DNA of 64,000 nt from a virus. The position numbers and the translations under genes were made by a program. The DNA is taken from positions 1 to 64,000 of the IMG/VR virus record IMGVR_UViG_3300046170_000287; one strand, given 5' to 3'. Numbering within the stretch: the first letter of the stretch is position 1; every line of letters starts with the position of its first letter. The notes under the pieces were generated by a model. The model saw nothing but the letters and a program-made list of their open reading frames with translations. It had not been told where the DNA came from and did no database searches. This document shows, one piece after another, positions 30,355-41,100 of this stretch.

Positions 30355-30627
30355 TTATATTTTTTTATATTTTTCAGGTTGTGAAGGTATGTTATTTAAC
30401 ACACCATCTTCTGCTTCTACAAATACCCCATGCTTATTACTATAAAAAGAACCATCTTCTCCAAATTCGTTATAAGCTCTGTTTTGTAATTTCATTTTAT
30501 CTTCTTCGCTAACTTTACTTGCTTTTTCACTGTATTTTTTTTGAAAATCTTTTACAGCTTTATTTACTTTTAAAGGATCTATAGGACTTTTCTGCATAAA
30601 AGGTCCTGAAAATTTTGATGCTTCCAT
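30355..30627 (-). CDS. Late small protein with FxxPFMQKSP tag (90 aa)
   Basis: The start is placed at the ATG at 30625-30627 because MEASKFSGPFMQKSP then begins with the shared tag; the longer frame to 30681 would run into the next gene. The body is Lys/Glu-rich and helical (VNKAVKDFQKKYSEKAS) with a small C-terminal domain. Confidence 0.65.
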   Translation of the reverse strand: MEASKFSGPFMQKSPIDPLKVNKAVKDFQKKYSEKASKVSEEDKMKLQNRAYNEFGEDGSFYSNKHGVFVEAEDGVLNNIPSQPEKYKKI

Positions 30628-30628
30628 T

Positions 30629-30907
30629 TTATTTTTCTTTATGTTTATTACAAAAGTTTTTAGCAGCTTCTTTGCTACCAAAGCCCCATTTTTTTAATGC
30701 CATTTTTAATTTAGTTGGTTCGCCTTTAGCATTTTTTAAAGCGCCAGCCATGCCTCCAAATCTACAAGCAAACGAAACTCTACGTTTACCCGTTCCAGAT
30801 GTTTGTCTATCACCTAGTGTTTTTCCAGTTTCAGACTTATGCTTTGATCGCATTTTTTTATTTTGCTTCTCATAAGAAGCTTCTGTTATTTTAAATGGTG
30901 AATTCAT
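30629..30907 (-). CDS. Small basic SPF-tagged protein (92 aa)
   Basis: Begins MNSPFKITEASYEKQNKKMR and then a basic domain with GRFGGMAG-like GRVSFACRFGGMAGALKNAK. Two cysteines; net charge strongly positive. It may bind DNA inside the head. It touches the amidase gene (ATGA-type overlap at 30904-30907). Confidence 0.6.
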   Translation of the reverse strand: MNSPFKITEASYEKQNKKMRSKHKSETGKTLGDRQTSGTGKRRVSFACRFGGMAGALKNAKGEPTKLKMALKKWGFGSKEAAKNFCNKHKEK

Positions 30908-31329
30908 ATATTACAATATTCTTTATAAGCATCAAAACAAGGGCATGCCTTTGCTGAGAACTCGTTGTGTCCATGTATTGTTGCATTTGGGTGCAACCTC
31001 TTTAGTGTTTTAAGCAAGTCTAATAAACTTTCTTTTTGTTTTATTGTTCTAGTATCTTTAGCAATCCATTTGCCATTAGAACCGCGTTTTGATTCAACTC
31101 CTCCAATATAGCAAATTCCTATAGAACCTTCGTTTTCGCCTTTAACATGAGCGCCTTGTTTATATATGCTACGACCGTACTCTATAGTACCGTCTAATAA
31201 AACTACATAGTGGTAGCCTATACCACTCCATCCTTTTTTTAAATGCCATCTATTTATTTCTGCAGCATCCAATTCTCTACCTTCTTGTGTAGCTGAGCAA
31301 TGAACTATAATTTTATTTATTGCTCTCAT
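30904..31329 (-). CDS. N-acetylmuramoyl-L-alanine amidase endolysin (T7 lysozyme-like)
   Basis: 141 aa, amidase_2 family. Zinc ligands and catalytic residues are visible: IIVHCSATQEG (His), GYHYVVLLDG (Tyr), ATIHGHNEFSAKACPCFD (His, Lys, Cys). It cuts the amide between N-acetylmuramic acid and L-Ala in peptidoglycan and releases progeny. There is no signal peptide, so it needs a holin; a one-TM candidate directly overlaps upstream (31313-31480). Confidence 0.93.
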   Translation of the reverse strand: MRAINKIIVHCSATQEGRELDAAEINRWHLKKGWSGIGYHYVVLLDGTIEYGRSIYKQGAHVKGENEGSIGICYIGGVESKRGSNGKWIAKDTRTIKQKESLLDLLKTLKRLHPNATIHGHNEFSAKACPCFDAYKEYCNI

Positions 31330-31480
31330 TTTCTTTTTTAATATTGATCCATTTAGAAATAGTATAACCTATAGTTATAAGTAATAATAATATTTTCAAA
31401 CCGTCTTCTATGTGTGTAAAGGTAGTAATACCTAGCGCACCCGCATTCATAGCGTATAGCTTCATATCTGATAAACTCAT
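31313..31480 (-). CDS. Holin-like small membrane protein (55 aa)
   Basis: I choose the ATG at 31480, giving MSLSDMKLYAMNAGALGITT; the longer frame reads back into the preceding gene. One TM helix (LKILLLLITIGYTISKWI) and a charged C-terminus (KKENESNK). Size, single TM and the 17-bp overlap with the amidase suggest a holin or pinholin role. Confidence 0.65.
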   Translation of the reverse strand: MSLSDMKLYAMNAGALGITTFTHIEDGLKILLLLITIGYTISKWINIKKENESNK

Positions 31481-31481
31481 T

Positions 31482-31970
31482 TTATTCTCCACATTTTTTA
31501 GATGGATCTGCAACCTGTCTCCAGTCTTGCTTAACCCAGTCTTTTAAATTTTTACTACTAGTACCTTTAACATTGCTGCTACTAGATCTAACTCTCTTTC
31601 CATCAGCCGCGGCAGCTCGCTTAGCGTTAATAACCTTTTGTCTTTCTTCTTGGCTCATGCTAGCTATTTTAGCTTTAGGTAAACATACTTTAGTTGTACC
31701 TCCACCTTTGGCTTTTGTTTTTTTAACTGGTGAAGATTTACGACAACTTCCTTTAGCATTTTTTTTAGTGCCTGGAACTCTCTCGTAACCTTTCCAGCAG
31801 TCTAAAGGTGATGTTCTTTTTTTCTCTGCATTAGCTAAGCTAGCATCGTTACCAGATCCTCTACCTGCTGCTGCAGCTGTTCTGCTACGCATTTTATTCC
31901 AAGGTTGAGTGTGCATTACATTAGCCCAGCAATGGCCTAAAGGCGAGTCTGTTTTTTGTTTATAAGCCAT
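31482..31970 (-). CDS. Basic Ser/Lys-rich late protein with TSPLDCW repeat (162 aa)
   Basis: The ATG at 31968-31970 is chosen (MAYKQKTDSPLGHCWANVMH). A second SPL-x-CW motif occurs near residue 60 (TSPLDCWKGYERVPG). The rest is basic and low complexity (KKTKAKGGGTTKVC), and ends QDWRQVADPSKKCGE. The SPL..CW motif pair is typical of small late phage proteins of unknown role; DNA binding in the head is possible. Confidence 0.65.
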   Translation of the reverse strand: MAYKQKTDSPLGHCWANVMHTQPWNKMRSRTAAAAGRGSGNDASLANAEKKRTSPLDCWKGYERVPGTKKNAKGSCRKSSPVKKTKAKGGGTTKVCLPKAKIASMSQEERQKVINAKRAAAADGKRVRSSSSNVKGTSSKNLKDWVKQDWRQVADPSKKCGE

Positions 31971-32098
31971 TAGCACTTACCTTTTTTCTGCTGCTTTGAA
32001 GCCCACATATTAGCGTATGCGCTAGGGTATACTTTAAATTTTTTCTTTGCTGCCGCTTTGCAAGACGCTGTTAGTTTTTTCAATATCGCTGATGCCAT
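31970..32098 (-). CDS. Small basic protein with KVYPSAYANMWAS motif (42 aa)
   Basis: Translated from the minus strand, ATG 32096-32098, TAA 31970-31972 overlapping the next ATG. Product MASAILKKLTASCKAAAKKK then FKVYPSAYANMWASKQQKKG. The YPSAYAN motif recurs in many phage proteins and is of unknown role. High Lys content suggests binding to packaged DNA. Confidence 0.6.
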   Translation of the reverse strand: MASAILKKLTASCKAAAKKKFKVYPSAYANMWASKQQKKGKC

Positions 32099-32105
32099 AG
32101 TTTAT

Positions 32106-35100
32106 TTATTTATCCATTAATTCTAAAATCTTTTCAACTCTATTTTTCTCGTATCTAAGATCTCTTATTTCTTTTTTAGTAAGCCCAAACTTGGTTAATG
32201 TTTTAACTTGATCTGGTTTATTTTCTGCTTTAATAGAGTCAAATTGTCTTCTAAGTTTAGCTTCATTTGATTCTTTTGGTTTTACAACTTCAACTTCTTC
32301 ACCATCTACAATAACTTTAGAATCTTCTTTAGCTTTCTGTAATTCAATTATTTTTTTAACTCTATTGTTTTCTTTACCTAAAGCTTTTATTTCTTTTTTA
32401 GTAAGACCTAAATCTAAAAGCATGTCTATTTGATCTTTAGTTTTAGTATCTTTTTTCATTGTATCAAACTCTCTTTGTTGTATCTCTTCAGGCGTTGGAT
32501 CTGCTTTTGCATCCCAACCTCCATAATAAGGAAGACCTACATCGTATGTAGAGTAACCAGCTGCTAAAGCTATTTTTTGCCACTCAGCTGTTTGTTCGCT
32601 TAATATACCTCTTATGTTATTAACTTTTTTAACAACACGATCTAAAGGCACGTTTGTAAATGCAGTAAATATTTGTGATCCTGCTAAATAAGCTGGGTTG
32701 TCTAAGCTAAAGCCTTTTTCTTTAATCTCCTTCATGTTCCAGCTAAAGCTTTTTAAACCACCTACTATTTTTCTATATTTAGAACTAATAGCTGGTGAAA
32801 AACTTAAAGCTTCTATAGCAGCTTTTTCGTACTCAGGTCTTTTTTTGTCAGACTCTGATATTATTTTTAGCACTGTATTTTTAGCAGCAACCATAGCTGC
32901 CCCAGCAATACCTAAACCTTTTAACTGAGAATCTATCATGCCGTTAGCAACTCTAGTTATTTTTTGTTCATTTCTTGCCTTTAACTTAGGATCTTTTTCA
33001 TCTTCATCACTACCAAAACCTATAGCGAATAAAGCCTGTTGCAGTGAGTTAAATATTAAATTTTGTATAGCGCCGTAATAAGCTATTTTAGATATGTGTT
33101 CTTTAGCATCACCACGACCTGCTATTAAATCTTGCGCAGCTCTTTTTTGTATTCTAACGTACTGCATTGGAGTATTAGCCCAGTTAAGTATAACACGACC
33201 AGCGCCAGAAGCTTGCTGCATACTAATTTTAGAAGCATCACTAGACTGCTGACTTTCTTCTGCAACATCTTTAAAGTCTTCAAATGCTTTTTCTTCTGCA
33301 AGTTTTTGATCCATGCCTTCTTTAGCATACTTCTTAATTCTGTTTCTATAAAAAGTAGAACCACCAGAAGCTATAGCAAAACTATCTGCATATCTAGTAA
33401 GAACAAAACCTTTACTAAGTAAATATGATATAGCGGCATTAACTTTGTTTTTAGAGTCTTTAACAGCATCAGCTATTTCAGATTCACTTACGTTTATTTT
33501 AAGACCATTACGACGCTGAACTAGATAGTCAGAGTTCATGAGCTTCATAAAGTCTCCCCAGAACTGTTTTTGGTTAGCAAAAGCTTTACCTGCCGCTATA
33601 GGATTATTATCACCCCAATTTAAAAAGTTTACAGAAGATATAGTTTGAAGAAGTGCAGATCTAGTATTTAAGAACATCACGGCACCAACAGAGTTGTTAG
33701 TCCAGTCTAGCACTTTATTTGTTATTTCACTACCACCAATTGGTCTATTACTACCTGACTTCATTCTACGAAGAGTATCTTCTAAAGCTTTACGCCATCG
33801 AGTACCATACGCAGCTTCCATTTTATTTAGATTTTCAGGTGAAAATATAATGTCTACATTTTCTCTAAAAGTCTTTTGGTATTCTGCTCTATTGACTTTG
33901 TTTATACCACCTATTATATCAGTAGTTAAATTACCCGCTAACCAGTTTTTACCAGGTTCAGGATATCCTTTACCTTTTTGACTTACTATAAGTTGATCTG
34001 CAAATGTTTGAAGCTCAGAGCTATCAGTTACAAATTTATTTAGTTTTATTATATCAGCCTTTGATAAACCAGGTATTGACATACCTTGTTTGGTCCACAT
34101 ATAAGTTCTAAGAGCATGCTGATATGTAAATTTACCTACACCAGTTTCTTTTTTAAGCGTAGTAGGTATAGTCTTATACATGGACTTTAATGCCATGAAG
34201 TCATTAGCAGCAGATATCTTAGCTTGTATAGCTGAGTCTTCTGCTCTGTTGTAAGGATCAATAAGATTGTTTTTAAGGAATTCAAAATGTGCTTCACCTT
34301 GTTTGCCTTTACCTATCATTTTATACAGTAAACCTTTAAAGTCTTCAGCTGATGAAGCCATTGTAAGCCAATCAAATCTACCTTTATTTTCACCTAATGT
34401 TTTAGCTTTAGCAGCAGAAAAAGTTTTAAAAGCTTCAATACCGCTACTAGCCTCTATCATTTCATTAGTTATAGTATTAAAAGTCTTAGCATTACTAAAC
34501 TTAGCTTGTTGTACCTTGCCTTTAACATCAGCTTGATCTAACACTTCTTTTACGGCTTGCACGTTTTTAAGCGCATCATCAGCAAAATAAAAATCATTAT
34601 AACCTTCAGATACTTTATCCATGATCCATCGGCCTTTAGCACTAGCTTTACCATCAGCTAGTCCAGTTATATTTTTTAAAGGTATATCAATACCTAAAGC
34701 TTTCATAAATTCTCTTATAGGACCAGCGGCATCTTGAGGTCTAGCTGTTAATACAAATAAATCTTCTGTACCTCTTGCGTCTGCTATTTTTTTAGCTACA
34801 TCAAACAAAGGTCCTTTCTTACCATCAACTACTTTACTAAATTCGCTAAAATCAAACTTAGCTCCTTTGCTTTCTAATTCAGCGGCTCTTTTAGCAAACT
34901 CTGTTGCGTTTATTTTAAATGTCTCACCACTTGGAAAATCTTTTAAAACTCTAGCTTGTTGCTCTTCGTTTAAATTTTCAAAGTTTTGTTTAGAGCTAGG
35001 CTTGTTTTCAAATTCTTTTTTAAATATTCTTCTAGCAGCAATATCAAGCATTTCTATGTCGATTGGTCGACCTGGCATTTCAACTAAAACCTTACTATTA

Positions 35101-38100
35101 GATCTAGCTAATGTATCGTCAAAATCAAATACTCTAATTTTCTTTTCTTTCTTAGGTACTGGCTTACCGTTCTCTATATTTAAAGATCTTGAGTTTTCTA
35201 ATGCTGCGTCAGCTGCTCTTAAGTTTTCAACAACAGCTTCATTTGTAGCGGCTTTATCAAATCTAAAAGAACTAGATGCTAGCTCATTCATTTTAACTGC
35301 ACTCTTAGCTTTTGGATCTACAACTTTCTGTAACTCTTGATAATCTTTTTTAGCTCTTTCTCTTGTTATTTCTCCTGTTAAAACTTTTGTTATTAGTTCA
35401 TTAACAACTTTAGAATTTTCTAATATCTCAAAAGGTGTTGTTACTTTTTTAGATTTACCTACAAAAAACTCACCAATAGATTTTTGTGTTTTAGTAAACG
35501 CGTAGGCAAAAGGATCAATAGTGTTTTCAATAGTATACCTAACAAGAGATGCTGTGCCTTGTGGTAAAAAATCTAACTTACCCTCTCTTACCGCATTAAG
35601 AACTTTATCATAGTATTCAGGAGGTAAATTTTTATCAAGAAAAACAGATAAACCTTTGTCATCATTATACCGTAAAGCACCTTGACCATATATAGCTTTT
35701 ATGTCTTTAAATTCTTGTTTAACCGTTCCTCTTTTAGCTGCTTCTAAAAGCATTAGCCCTATTTTATTAACAGGAGCCATATGCTCTTCTTTTACTTTAA
35801 CTGAAACTGCTTTACCCGTTAAACGGTTTATAGGATAGAAAACAAGTGCTGCTCCAAATCTATTCAAATGACTCTGACCTTTTGCACTATCCCTTAAAAA
35901 CTGTTCAAATATTCCGTACTTACCTTTGCCTTGTTTTGTTTTTAAAAACTCTTGTATTTTTAAGTAAAAATTTTCTACTTCGTCTAATCTAAATTTATTA
36001 TTCCTAAGAATACTACCATCTCTTAAACCTTTATTGACTTTACCAGCTAAAAACATTTCAGCAGCAGCGTATGTAAATCTAGTGGCTTTTCCTTCTCTTA
36101 TACTTTTTCCATATAATTTTTCAAAAGTTGGAATATCTCTAAAGGTTAAATCTCTTCCACCCGTCATGCTTTGCTCTACATATCTTTGACCTTCAGGGTA
36201 GAATTCAAAAAATGATTTAAAATCTTTTACAGCCGCTTTATACTCAGGAGATTTTGTATCTATAATAGTATAGCCTTTTAATAAACCTGTTTTTTTAGAC
36301 TTTTCAAAAACTTTATCCCTTACAAAAGACGGTTGAGTGTATTTTAATTCTTCACGCTCTTTACCTGTTGTAATCTTAGGCACTTTTTTATCTTCACTAA
36401 ACTTAGCACCCAGTTTTGCTCTTTGACCCGCATTACCTTCTAAGTATTCTAAAGCATTGTTTTTAAAATAAGAAGCTAATACTACTTTTAAAGGTTGAGA
36501 TCTTCTGTATAAAGGAACTGGTTTACCATTTTCAAGTGGATTAAACTCTAGAGGCTTACCGTCATAACCTTCTACTGTTATATTTTTACCTGAAATTATA
36601 TCTCTAAGTGTTTTTAAAGATCCAGGTTTTAAATCACCTTTTTCAGTTAGTAGTGCTTTACCTACTTTTGTTTGCTTAAATCCAGGTGTATTAATTCTAG
36701 AGTGTATAGCTTGTAAGTTATCTAATATAAATTGCTTAGCTCTAGTCGCTGCAGCTTTTTCACCAGCAGGGAAATTCCTATTAGGTATCATTAAAGCTTT
36801 TATACCAGCCTCAGACTCAATGCCGAGCATTTTAGCGTAAAACTCTGCTAATGATCTAGGTGTTTTTAAGTCTTTATATTTATTAATATCTATATCTTTA
36901 AAGCTGTCTAGTACTTGAATTTTTAAAGCTTCTTGTATTGCTTGCTCAGATGTCTGTCCTTCTTTTACTTCAATGCCTAGGTTTTCTACAAACTCAGGTT
37001 TCATTTTAATTTCAGAAGGCAATCGCTTGGTTGCAGTTACTTTTTCTTTTTCTTTAGTTGTTTCTTCAACAGCAACATCTTTCAAACCAACTAAATCATC
37101 TACAGAACTATCAAACTCTTTACCTAGATTTCTATCTGCTATTTCTATGTATCTTTTAAATCCGGTTTTAGTAGAAAAACTATTATTTAAAAATAAAGAC
37201 AAATCACCTACTTTATCTCCTTTTTCAACTTTAGCAGCATAGTCATTAATAACATCTAGCATACCTCTTTTACCTGTCATTATTTCATCAACAAGTAATT
37301 GTTCGTCATAACCTGGTCTGTTCTTAAATCTTCTTGCCAAAGATATAGCTGTAGGTCTTAATAATTCTAGTATTTCAAAGCTAGCTCCTTTGCCTTTTTC
37401 TTCAAATAATTTATTAACAGTATTTGAATTATTTTTACTTAAACTAAACGGAGCTGATGGAGCTGCTAGCTCTAAGTTTTCTGTAGTTGTTTCAACTTCA
37501 ACTTTTTTAGGTGTTTCTTTTATTTCAACTCTGCCAAGATCTTGAGCTTTGAGCATGTCAAAAATACCTTTACCTGTTTCAGGGTTTACTTCTATATTAG
37601 GTAAGAAGCTTTTAAACGCAGGTACTAAACCAGCTAAGCCTTCACCAAAGCTTTTGCTAAATTCTATTTCACCTCTTTTAATAAGCTCAGCCAGTACAGT
37701 TATGTTTTCTTCATACCACTTTTCTTTAGATTGACCTACGTCATATCTAGAGGCTAACTCTTCGTCTAACACTTGTTTTTGTCTTGGCGTAAGTTTACCT
37801 AATACACCATCGATCATCTCTATACCTTCAGGTGTTACATTGCCTTCGGCGTCTTTAAAAGAATCTTTTAATATTGAGTGAGGTATTTCATGAGTAACTG
37901 GCGTAAAGTTTCTTTGTTGTAAAGCAAACTCTCTGTTGATAACTTTATTACCGTCTTTATCTGTAAAAGCTATTTTGCCTTTAACATCTTCTGCTTTAAA
38001 TCCAGACTCATCATACCGTTGTTGAAACTCCTCTGGCGTTCTAGCTTCAACTACTGTGCCTTTAGAAGGATCTGCTTGCTTTATATCTTTTTCATAAGCG

Positions 38101-41100
38101 GTTATAGCAGCGCCTTGTAGTTCTGACTGTATGTTGTTGTAAAGTTCACCGCCTTTTATATACTTACTTAGCTCTTGCTCAGCGCTTTTTGTAGCCTGCT
38201 TGTTTTCAAGAAGTTCAGATTCTGATAAATTATTTTTATCTAATTTTTTTAATCTATAAATTTCTTCGTTTAGCTCTTGTTTTTTTAGTAAAAACTCTCT
38301 AGCATTTTGTCTAGCTGTTGTTCCTTTTGGTGATACAAACTCTATAGGATTTAAAGGCTGCAAACCATATGGCGTTAACATAAAAGACTTACCATTTAGT
38401 TGAGCTTCTATTAAAGATTCATTTAATATTAAATTTTGTAAATAAGAATCGTTAACAGAATTTTTTTGTATACCTAATCTTTTATAAAGCATACCTACGC
38501 CGTCTAGCCCATAATAAGATAATACTTCTCCGTCTCTATCGTTTAGCTTTTCTCCGTTTTTTATTTTTTGAGACACTAGATAAAACTCAGATTCTCTTGG
38601 GGCATTACCAGCGTTTTTCTCTGCTTGAATTAATTCATAGGCAGCATTGACAGCTATTTGAGTGTCAACTACTCTGTAATCTTCTTTTAGCTTTTTAAAT
38701 TCAGCGTCAGCCTCTTGTTTAGTTATCTTACCTTCTCTTTTTCTTTTTAGTAAGTCGTTTACTTTATTATCAAAAGCACTGTTAAGTTCTGCTTTTGCGT
38801 TTTCTTCAGGTGCTCTTAAACCTTCTGGAGCTTGTGTAGTAGTATCTGTTTCTAGTTTAATTACTGAGGTTTCAACACCTAGTCTTTGCGCAGATTCTTT
38901 AGCTTCTAAATCTAATCTACCGCTAGTCTTAGCGCTTATAACATCGCTTTTAAATTCTTTGCCAATGCTTCGCATGTTGGGTATAGCCTTAGTAAAAGTC
39001 CCAGCTATAATCATTTTTATAGTTTCAACAGCTTGAGTATGCAGGGAAACAGTTAAATTACCTTGTTCGTCAAATAAACCGCCAGTAACGGCACCTCCAA
39101 ACTGATATGTAGTTGCGCCACCAAATCCACTACCAACAGATCTTGAAACTCTTTTATAGGTATTAGGAGTATATTTTGTTAAAGCGTTTACAACTGGAGA
39201 GAACATTCTACCCATTTTAGATTTACCTAAAAACTTAACAAAAGGATCATACATAGAGTGACCTACTGCTAACGATGCTCCAAATCCTGCAGAAGAAGGT
39301 AATTCTTCTAAACTAAAATCTCCTGTTCTATACTGGCCAACTATAGTACCTCCAGTAAAAGTTGTGGCTTGACCAAGAGCTGCGTTTGCTGTTTTAAAAG
39401 CAGGTAGCGCATATGGTATTTTTGAAAACTTTTTGCTCTGTGTAGCTAGTTTATTTGCCCATTTTTGTGTTTTACCTACAATATTACCACTACCTCTAGT
39501 AAACAAATACACATCACCCATCCAAGCTAATAGATCTGGTGCGGTAGCACCTATCTCTTGCCTCATGCTCTCTGGAGCCTTAAGGCCACCTCCTGGTATT
39601 TGTATGGCTAAAGAGTTATTTAAAGCTTCTTTGCTTGGAGTAAAACCATTAGTTTGCATCCAGTTTAAATAAGTATCTTTAACTTGTCTGTCTGTAGGAG
39701 CTGCATCACCACCTAGTAAATTAACTGTAGCAGTGTAAAATTCATCAGTAAAACCCCCTTGTTCTGTTGTTAAAGGATCTCTATCTAGCTGAAAAGCTCT
39801 GTTTACTATTTTATAATTTTCTACAGCGTCATTAAAAGCTTTTATAAGAGGGTGACCATCTTCGTCGTCTATAGCTCTTACGTCTAATTTTTCTAAGTAA
39901 CCAGGAAGTCTACCATTTAAAGCTATTTCTTCTACTAAGCTAGATATATCTTCAGTCCATTCAAATCCTTTTTGACCTTTATAACCTCCATTTTTACTAA
40001 AAAAACTAGGATCATTGGCAGCGCCACTGTTTACTTTATCCCAGTTATATATCTCTTGCGCTAAACCAACAATTTTAAAATAATCATTATTTAGTTTTTG
40101 TTTTAAAACATCTTTTTCTGTTGTATCAGCTAATTTTTTAGCCTTTTGAAAAAGTTCTATTTCAGATTCTTGTACTTCATCAAGGTCTAGGTTTTTTATC
40201 TCATCTCCAAAAAATAATCTTTCTCCATAATTTTCTTTAGAAGCTTCTTTGTCTTGCTCTTCAGGGCTTAATTCTAAAAACTTTAATTCATTTTTAGTAA
40301 GAAACTGCTTACCGTCTTGTAAAACTTCATCAATACTTACGTCGTTGAATTTTAAATTAGCTTGAGATCCTAAGTAATCAGTTCTATAATTTTGTACACT
40401 AGAAATATTTACAGCCTTAGATCCATCGCTTCTTTCTTTTTCAGCTTCTCTAGAGCTTTTAATTGTAGGAAAATAACTACTTCCTATTGAGTTTCCATAT
40501 TTATCTAAAGAAGATTGTATAGCGGGTTCATTGTTTGTCTCCCACACTTGATTTCCTAGTTGATTGTTTAAATCTACAGGATCATATTTTTGAATTACAA
40601 CTTCATCTATTGTACCTATAGTTCCTTCAAAGTCTTTGTTTTGTGTATAAGTTATTATTTCAGCATTAGGAACTTTTGAAACATAATCTTTTACATTTTT
40701 AACATTTTCAAATCCGGGTTCTTTATTGTCAATTCTTTCTTGAATCTGATTAAAAGTGAATTCATCAAAACCTGTTTCACCTCTAGGTATTATAACTCTA
40801 CTTTCAAAATTAACTTCTCCATTTTCTAGTAGATTAACACCTTCTCGCTGTGCTTGTTTTTTAGATTTAAAATCTTTTTTAGCTTTATCATGCTTTGCTT
40901 TTTGCTTTTCGTACTCTTCAAGCTGCATGTTATATATTACATTTTGCCCAAACTCAAGAGTTCCAAAGCCACCTGTAGTGTCACTTAAGCCTTGTACAGG
41001 AGATATATTTAAACCATAATCATCTTGATATAGTGATTGTCCATTTCCAGAATCTAAAGCTTCGGATCCTGTATTGCTTTGCGACTCCTCGATCGGATCC

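Noticed and set aside
33125-33364. Frames of 60-157 aa on either strand within the giant gene (several)
   Set aside because: They are shadow frames without leader, composition or motif support.
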